Shown: piece by piece, positions 59,553-64,000 of the stretch | How the letters are laid out: every line of letters begins with the position of its first letter | Numbering within the stretch: position 1 is the stretch's first letter | Source of the DNA: Hymenobacter sp. 15J16-1T3B | GTDB taxonomy: Bacteria > Bacteroidota > Bacteroidia > Cytophagales > Hymenobacteraceae | Assembly (NCBI RefSeq): GCF_020711235.1 | Contig: NZ_JAJFAV010000021.1 | Span: 1-64,000 of the forward strand | Direction: 5' to 3' | DNA: 64,000 bases | Position numbers and translations under genes: made by a program | Notes under the pieces: model-generated | The model's database searches: none | Told to the model about the DNA's origin: nothing | The model's input: the letters and a program-made list of their open reading frames with translations, nothing else

Positions 59553-59996
59553 ATGGAGCACAGCCAGCTATTCACTGAAACGACTACGTTTTACGCGGTT
59601 GAGTATTCGGCACACCCGCCCCTGCTGCGCGGGCGCGATACCCGCCCGCTGAGCGCCGAAGAAATTACCGAAACCTGTGAATTGCTGCTGGCTACGGCGC
59701 AGCGCTATGAGTGCTCCTATTGGCTGCTGGATGGCCGCTCTCACCAAGGCGAGCAGCCGCGGGAGCTGCACGATTGGATGCGCGAAGAGTATTTCCCTCG
59801 GGTGCGCCGCGAACTGGCCAAGCCCCCCTGCATTGCGTTCCTGGTGCCGCCGTTCGTCTGGGCTGGGCTGGTGGCCCAGGGCTACGAGCAGCCGCTGAAC
59901 GACTTTTCCCACGGGGTCCATATGGGCTGGTTCACCGACGAGGCGCCCGCGCTGGCCTGGCTAGATCGGCGCCGGGCCTTGCAGGAACACCGGTAA
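59553..59996 (+). CDS. small unknown protein, possible STAS-like signalling domain
   Basis: 147 aa, soluble. It contains AEEITETCELLLATAQRYEC, SYWLLDGRSHQGEQPRELHD, WMREEYFPRVRRELAKPPCI, and ends with GWFTDEAPALAWLDRRR, whose closing segment resembles the final strand and helix of PAS/STAS-associated proteins in Bacteroidota. I recognise it as a conserved type but know no function. The ATG at 59553 follows TACCTTGT (59540-59547) by five bases, so the message may be nearly leaderless. Divergent from its apparent paralogue; 237 bases, relatively AT-rich at the right end, separate them. Confidence 0.7.
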   Translation: MEHSQLFTETTTFYAVEYSAHPPLLRGRDTRPLSAEEITETCELLLATAQRYECSYWLLDGRSHQGEQPRELHDWMREEYFPRVRRELAKPPCIAFLVPPFVWAGLVAQGYEQPLNDFSHGVHMGWFTDEAPALAWLDRRRALQEHR

Positions 59997-60082
59997 TGGA
60001 CAAGCGGCGGCTGACAGCCCTCCCCGGCTGGCCCCTGACAACCCAACGCCAGCCCGACCCAATACGAAGTGTAGCCGGTGCG

Positions 60083-61018
60083 CTACAGCAGCTGCCCGAT
60101 GCCGAACAGCAGCACGAACAGCAGGGTGCTCATGGCCATCTGCTTGAGCAGCGGGTCCAGGCGCATCGACTCCTGCCGCTGCCACACCTGCACGCCGTTG
60201 AAGACGAGTAGCGGGGCCGCGCCTAGGAACAGCCATTGCCAGGGCGAATGGTAATTCTGCACCACGTACGTCACGGCCGCGCCCAGGCCCAGCAACAGCA
60301 GCAGCCAGTGGTAGAGGCGGGCGCGGCGCGGGCCCAGGCGCACCGGCACGGTGATTTTGCCGGCCAGCTCGTCGGAGCGCATGTCGCGGATGTTGTTCAC
60401 GTTCAGCACCGCGGCCGAAAAGCAGCCCAGGCTCACGGCCGGCAGCAGCACGTCGTAGGGCAGGGTGCGCGTCTGCAGAAAGTAGCTGCCGCACACGCCC
60501 ACCAAGCCGAAGAAGAGAAACACCGACACGTCGCCGAGGCCGGCGTAGCCGTAGGGCCGGGCGCCGGCGGTGTAGTTGACGGCGGCCCAGATGGCGGCCA
60601 GTCCCAGCAGCAGAAAGCCCATAAACAGCCACAGCCCGCCCGAGCCCAGCGCAGCCCACAGCAGCCCCAAGCCGGCCACGAGCGACGCGGCCCCGAACAC
60701 CACCATACCCTGCTTCATCTGCTGGGGGCTGATGGCCCCGCTCTGCACGGCCCGCTGCGGCCCCTCGCGGTGCACGCTGTCGGCCCCGTTCTGCGAGTCG
60801 CCGTAGTCGTTGGCCAGGTTGCTGAGCACCTGCAGCAGCACCGTGGTCAGGGCGGCCAGGCCGAGGACCAGGCCGTTGAACTCGTGGCGGCTGGCGGCCA
60901 GAAAGCCGCCCATCAGGATGCTGGCCAGCGCCAACGGCAGCGTGCGCGGCCGAAACGCCGACACCCAGGCCCCGACGAGGCTGGGTTTCTGCGGGGTTAG
61001 TTCGGGAGAAGTAGTCAA
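60083..61018 (-). CDS. menA: 1,4-dihydroxy-2-naphthoate polyprenyltransferase
   Basis: 311 aa, about nine TM helices, prenylates DHNA in menaquinone synthesis. Both Asp-rich motifs are standard for MenA: NLANDYGDSQNGAD (about 70-83) and NNIRDMRSDELAGK (about 195-210). FRPRTLPLALASILMG near the N-terminus is also typical. The start proposed is TTG at 61018 (LTTSPELTPQKPSLVG), giving the usual length. The frame is open to 61105, but a -7-like box lies between. It stands apart from other men genes. Confidence 0.9.
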   Translation of the reverse strand: MTTSPELTPQKPSLVGAWVSAFRPRTLPLALASILMGGFLAASRHEFNGLVLGLAALTTVLLQVLSNLANDYGDSQNGADSVHREGPQRAVQSGAISPQQMKQGMVVFGAASLVAGLGLLWAALGSGGLWLFMGFLLLGLAAIWAAVNYTAGARPYGYAGLGDVSVFLFFGLVGVCGSYFLQTRTLPYDVLLPAVSLGCFSAAVLNVNNIRDMRSDELAGKITVPVRLGPRRARLYHWLLLLLGLGAAVTYVVQNYHSPWQWLFLGAAPLLVFNGVQVWQRQESMRLDPLLKQMAMSTLLFVLLFGIGQLL

Positions 61019-61026
61019 AGCAAAAC

Positions 61027-61034
61027 GCAATCTA
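61027..61034 (-). promoter_or_regulatory. -7-like box (TAGATTGC) before menA
   Basis: On the minus strand TAGATTGC ends eight bases before the proposed TTG start at 61018. It fits TAnnTTTG in the first six positions. It supports the later start over the upstream open frame. Confidence 0.4.
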
Positions 61035-61161
61035 TCGGCCTGAGCACCACCAAGGGGCCACTGCGGCAGCAGCAGGCGCCCGGGCGGCGCAACCGGCCGC
61101 GACAAGGTTCTTGGCGGTGCTCAGGATGAGGCCACCTGGTCGGGCACGGCGGCGGGCCGTG

Positions 61162-61755
61162 TTATTTCATGATGGCGGCCACCAGCTCGTCGCTCATGGG
61201 CTTCACTTTCGATTTGTAAAAGCCCACCACCTGGCCTTGCTCGTTGATGAGGTACTTGCAGAAGTTCCAATCGGGCTTTTCGTCGGTCACGCCGTTTTGC
61301 GCCTTGTTGCCCAAAAACTGGTAGAGCGGGGCCGTATCGGCGCCCTGCACCGAGACTTTCTCGAAGAGCGGAAAGCTCACGCCGTAGTTTTTCTCGCAAA
61401 AAGCGGCAATCTGCTGGTTGGTGCCCGGCTCCTGCCCGCCGAAGTTGTTGGCCGGAAAGCCCAGCACCGTCACCCGGTCGCCGTGCTTGCGGTAGAGCTC
61501 CTCCAGCTCCTTGTACTGCGGGGTGTAGCCGCACTCCGAAGCGGTGTTGACGATGAGCAGTTTTTTGCCGGCAAACTGGCTCAGCTTGACGGGCTTGCCG
61601 GTAATATCGTTGACGGTAAAGTCGTAGACGGAGCCGCGGGCGGCGGGGGCGGAAGCGGTGGTTTGGGGCATAGCGGGGTCGTTAGGGCCGGAGGCCGAGC
61701 GCGCACCGCAAGCGGCCAGCGCCGCGGCCGCGGCGTAGAGAAAAAGGGCTTTCAT
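61162..61755 (-). CDS. glutathione-peroxidase-family lipoprotein
   Basis: 197 aa. The N-terminus MKALFLYAAAAALAACG has a lipobox Cys16, so the enzyme is membrane-anchored outside the cytoplasm. The peroxidase domain starts about residue 42: catalytic Cys75 in NTASECGYTPQY (Cys, not selenocysteine), Gln in FPANNFGGQEPG and Trp in KPDWNFCKYLI complete the triad. A resolving Cys is present in AFCEKNYG, so it probably uses thioredoxin-like reductants. ATG 61755 is chosen; the frame open to 61866 lacks signal character. Confidence 0.9.
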   Translation of the reverse strand: MKALFLYAAAAALAACGARSASGPNDPAMPQTTASAPAARGSVYDFTVNDITGKPVKLSQFAGKKLLIVNTASECGYTPQYKELEELYRKHGDRVTVLGFPANNFGGQEPGTNQQIAAFCEKNYGVSFPLFEKVSVQGADTAPLYQFLGNKAQNGVTDEKPDWNFCKYLINEQGQVVGFYKSKVKPMSDELVAAIMK

Positions 61756-61779
61756 GACTAACGGTGGTGAGAACGTGGA

Positions 61780-61787
61780 GCAAGGTA
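61780..61787 (-). promoter_or_regulatory. -7-like box (TACCTTGC) before the peroxidase gene
   Basis: TACCTTGC on the minus strand, 24 bases before the ATG at 61755. The same word occurs before the Gfo/Idh oxidoreductase gene. Confidence 0.45.
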
Positions 61788-61841
61788 GCCGCAGGCAAGC
61801 AGCTAACCCGGAGCAAGTACGGTTTGTTGGCCGCGGGGGTC

Positions 61842-62423
61842 TTAGCTGCGGCTCGGCGTGAGCCACTTTTCGACGTTCGAGGGCCGCCAGGCCTGCATCA
61901 GCGCCAGCAGCCCGCCGATGTTGTCGGCTACCAGCAGCTGCCCGCGGTTTTCGGCGCGCAGCAGGCCCTGCGCGGTCATGTGGTCGAGCAGAGTGATGAG
62001 CGCGTCGTAGAAGCCGGCTACGTTGAGCAGGCCCACCGGCTTGCGGTGCAGGCCCAGCTGGCCCCAGGTCAGCACCTCAAACAGCTCTTCCAGGGTGCCG
62101 AAGCCGCCGGGCATGGCAATGAAGCCCTCGGCCAGCTCGGCCATGCGCAGCTTGCGCTGGTGCATGTTGTCCACGACTTCCAGCGAAGTCAGCCCCAGGT
62201 GCGCCACTTCCTTGTCTTTCAGAAAACCGGGAATCACGCCGATGGCCTGGCCGCCGGCGTTCATGGTGGCATCGGCCACGGCGCCCATCAGGCCCACGTT
62301 GCCGCCGCCATACACCAGGGTAATGCCCAGCCGGGCCAGCGTCTCTCCTACCTGCGTGGCGTGCTGGCGGTATCGTTCGTCGGTGCCGGCGCTGGAGCCA
62401 CAGTACACTGCAATTGATTTCAT
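61842..62423 (-). CDS. LOG-family cytokinin-riboside-5'-monophosphate phosphoribohydrolase (TIGR00730 type)
   Basis: 193 aa Rossmann protein that would hydrolyse nucleoside 5'-monophosphates to base and ribose-5-phosphate. It has VYCGSSAGT at the N-terminus, VYGGGNVGLMGAVAD, and the diagnostic PGGFGTLEE (about 105-113) with MPGG before it. LRMAELAEGF supplies the conserved Arg/Glu. In bacteria its physiological role is unclear. Leftward, 86 bases from the argS stop. Confidence 0.9.
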   Translation of the reverse strand: MKSIAVYCGSSAGTDERYRQHATQVGETLARLGITLVYGGGNVGLMGAVADATMNAGGQAIGVIPGFLKDKEVAHLGLTSLEVVDNMHQRKLRMAELAEGFIAMPGGFGTLEELFEVLTWGQLGLHRKPVGLLNVAGFYDALITLLDHMTAQGLLRAENRGQLLVADNIGGLLALMQAWRPSNVEKWLTPSRS

Positions 62424-62470
62424 CTGGATTCGGGTAAGGCCCGGCGGCAGGCCAGCCTCGCAAAGTGGTT

Positions 62471-62500
62471 AAAAAGCAGAACGCGCCGAAGCGCGTTCTG
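62471..62500 (-). terminator. rho-independent terminator of argS
   Basis: On the minus strand CAGAACGCGC, loop TTCG, GCGCGTTCTG, then CTTTTT. A perfect 10-bp stem (62477-62486 with 62491-62500) directly follows the argS stop. Confidence 0.88.
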
Positions 62501-62509
62501 GAAAGGCCG

Positions 62510-64000
62510 TTACATCCGCTCCGGCGCCTGAATGCCGAGCAGCTTCAGGCTCTGCCGCAGCGTGTCGGCCACCTGGGCCGACAGCGCCACCCGCAGGCTG
62601 CGCTTGGCCGCGTCGGGCTCGGCCAGCACTTGCACGTCGTTGTAGAAACGGTTGTAGGTTTTGGCCAGGTCGTAAGCGTACTGGGCAATGACGGCCGGCG
62701 AGTAAGCCCGGGCCGCATCGGTCACGGCCGTGGGATACGAGGCCAGGGCCTGCACCAGGTCGCGCTCAGTGGCGTGCAGGGCGGTGGCGTCGGCGCTCAG
62801 CTCGGGCTGCACGCCCATTTCGGCCGCCTTGCGCCGCAGCTGGGCAATGCGGGCGTGGGTGTACTGGATGAAGGGGCCGGTGTCGCCGTCGAGCTTCACC
62901 GATTCCTCGGGGTTGAAGAGCATGCGCTTCTTCGGGTCCACCTTCAACAGATAGTACTTCAGCGCACCCAGGCCCAGCATGTGGTAGAGCTGGTCCAGCT
63001 CCGCGTCGCTCAGGCCCTCGGTTTTGCCCTTGGCCAGGGTGGCTTCCTTGGCAGCTTCGGTTACTTCCACCACCAGCTCGTCGGCATCCACCACGGTGCC
63101 TTCGCGGCTTTTCATCTTGCCCGAGGGCAGGTCCACCATGCCGTAGCTCAGGTGGTAGATGGCGTCAGCGTAGGGCTTGCCCAGCTTTTTGAGCACGAGC
63201 TTGAGCACCTGCATGTGGTAGTTCTGCTCGTCAGCAATGACGTAAACCGAGGAGTCGTAGCCGAAATCCTGGTACTTCAGCTCGGCCGTGCCCAGGTCCT
63301 GGGTCATGTACACGGAGGTGCCGTCGGCGCGCAGCAGCAGCTTCTGGTCGAGGCCTTCGTCGGTGAGGTCCACCCACACCGAGCCGTCCTCCTTGCGGAA
63401 GAACACGCCTTTCGCGAGGCCTTCTTCCACCCGCTCCTTGCCCAGCAGGTAGGTTTCCGACTCGTAGTAGAACTTGTCGAAATCCACCCCGATGCGCTGG
63501 TAGGTGTCATTAAATCCCTCGTACACCCAGCCGTTCATCTGCCGCCACAAGCTCACCACTTCCTCGTCGCCGGCTTCCCAGTCGCGCAGCATGTCCTGGG
63601 CGTGGCGCATCAGCGGGGCCTCGCGTTTGGCCACTTCGTTGGACACGCCCTCGGCTTCGAGCTGCTTGATTTGCTCGCGGTAGTGCTTCTCAAACAGCAC
63701 GTAGTACTTGCCGATGAGGTGGTCCCCCTTCATGCCCGCCGACTCGGGCGTTTCGCCGTGGCCGTACTCCTGGTAGGCCAGCATGGACTTGCAGATGTGA
63801 ATGCCGCGGTCGTTGACCAGGTTGGCCTTGGTGACTTCGGCGCCGGTGGCCTTCAGGATTTCGGCCACCGAGTAGCCGAGGAAGTTGTTGCGCAGGTGGC
63901 CCAGGTGCAGGGGCTTGTTGGTGTTGGGCGAGGAGTACTCCACCACCACGCGCTGCGGCCCACCGGTCTGCACCGGGGCGGCAATGTCCTGGCTGCGCAG
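62510..64000 (-). CDS. argS: arginyl-tRNA synthetase, 3' part (start lies beyond the window)
   Basis: About 497 C-terminal residues of the class I synthetase charging tRNA-Arg; the frame is open to the window edge, so the N-terminal tRNA-recognition domain is missing. The HIGH motif is HLGH in VVVEYSSPNTNKPLHLGHLR, followed by NDRGIHICKSM. The KMSKS equivalent is PSGKMKSREGTVVDADELV. LGALKYYLLKVDPKKRMLF, then QYTHARIAQLRRKA and the anticodon-binding helical domain follow to the end. Terminator right after the stop. Confidence 0.95.
   Translation of the reverse strand: MRSQDIAAPVQTGGPQRVVVEYSSPNTNKPLHLGHLRNNFLGYSVAEILKATGAEVTKANLVNDRGIHICKSMLAYQEYGHGETPESAGMKGDHLIGKYYVLFEKHYREQIKQLEAEGVSNEVAKREAPLMRHAQDMLRDWEAGDEEVVSLWRQMNGWVYEGFNDTYQRIGVDFDKFYYESETYLLGKERVEEGLAKGVFFRKEDGSVWVDLTDEGLDQKLLLRADGTSVYMTQDLGTAELKYQDFGYDSSVYVIADEQNYHMQVLKLVLKKLGKPYADAIYHLSYGMVDLPSGKMKSREGTVVDADELVVEVTEAAKEATLAKGKTEGLSDAELDQLYHMLGLGALKYYLLKVDPKKRMLFNPEESVKLDGDTGPFIQYTHARIAQLRRKAAEMGVQPELSADATALHATERDLVQALASYPTAVTDAARAYSPAVIAQYAYDLAKTYNRFYNDVQVLAEPDAAKRSLRVALSAQVADTLRQSLKLLGIQAPERM

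Overview
The window looks like chromosomal DNA of a GC-rich member of the Bacteroidota, most likely a Hymenobacter-type cytophagale. This rests on a TonB-dependent receptor with a carboxypeptidase-like N-terminal domain and a terminal Phe, a MenA and glycogen-synthase complement typical of the phylum, the absence of Shine-Dalgarno sequences before most starts, recurrent TAnnTTTG-like -7 boxes a few to about 45 bases before starts, and long intergenic palindromes. No rRNA, tRNA, CRISPR array or intact insertion sequence was seen.

Layout: 0-5.7 kb holds a secreted M28 peptidase, then a MarR regulator divergent from a TonB-dependent receptor, followed by a tiny acyl-carrier-protein-like protein lacking the modifiable serine. 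5.7-6.5 kb is decayed coding DNA. 6.5-10.3 kb is a tight three-gene operon (AMP-forming acyl ligase, DUF3419/BtaA-like aminocarboxypropyl transferase, APH-fold kinase) that fits no pathway I can name. 10.3-16.6 kb has a divergent LysR/GNAT pair and a leftward set: UbiA-like prenyltransferase, a Rph/PEP-synthase-like phosphotransferase and a large GNAT protein. 16.9-22.2 kb has an MMPL-type RND exporter, small unknowns, a YfcC-type carboxylate/amino-acid transporter and a membrane protein.

22.4-27.4 kb is a peptidoglycan-hydrolase neighbourhood: leaderless amidase with SH3-like domain, a secreted/4-TM protein, a beta-rich unknown and a GH108 muramidase. 27.8-34.5 kb covers a membrane protein, a methyltransferase, a GH13 branching-enzyme-like protein, a GT3 glycogen synthase and a DUF4198 protein. 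34.6-46 kb is mostly housekeeping (STAS protein, ribonuclease Z, YhhQ queuosine-precursor transporter, trpS, CoA-transferase, Gfo/Idh oxidoreductase, SDR, DEAD-box helicase) interspersed with four long inverted repeats.

46-52 kb is a TolC/HlyD/RND efflux operon, followed by an orphan acyl carrier protein. 52-59 kb is signal transduction: a LytS/LytTR pair, then a light-sensing operon of heme oxygenase, bacteriophytochrome kinase, single-domain response regulator and receiver-histidine kinase hybrid, the last three with GTG starts. 59-64 kb has two divergent paralogous small proteins, MenA, a lipoprotein glutathione peroxidase, a LOG-family phosphoribohydrolase and the 3' part of argS.

The strongest candidates for something undescribed are the ligase/DUF3419/kinase operon, the UbiA/Rph-like/GNAT set, and the peptidoglycan-hydrolase module with its polytopic partner.
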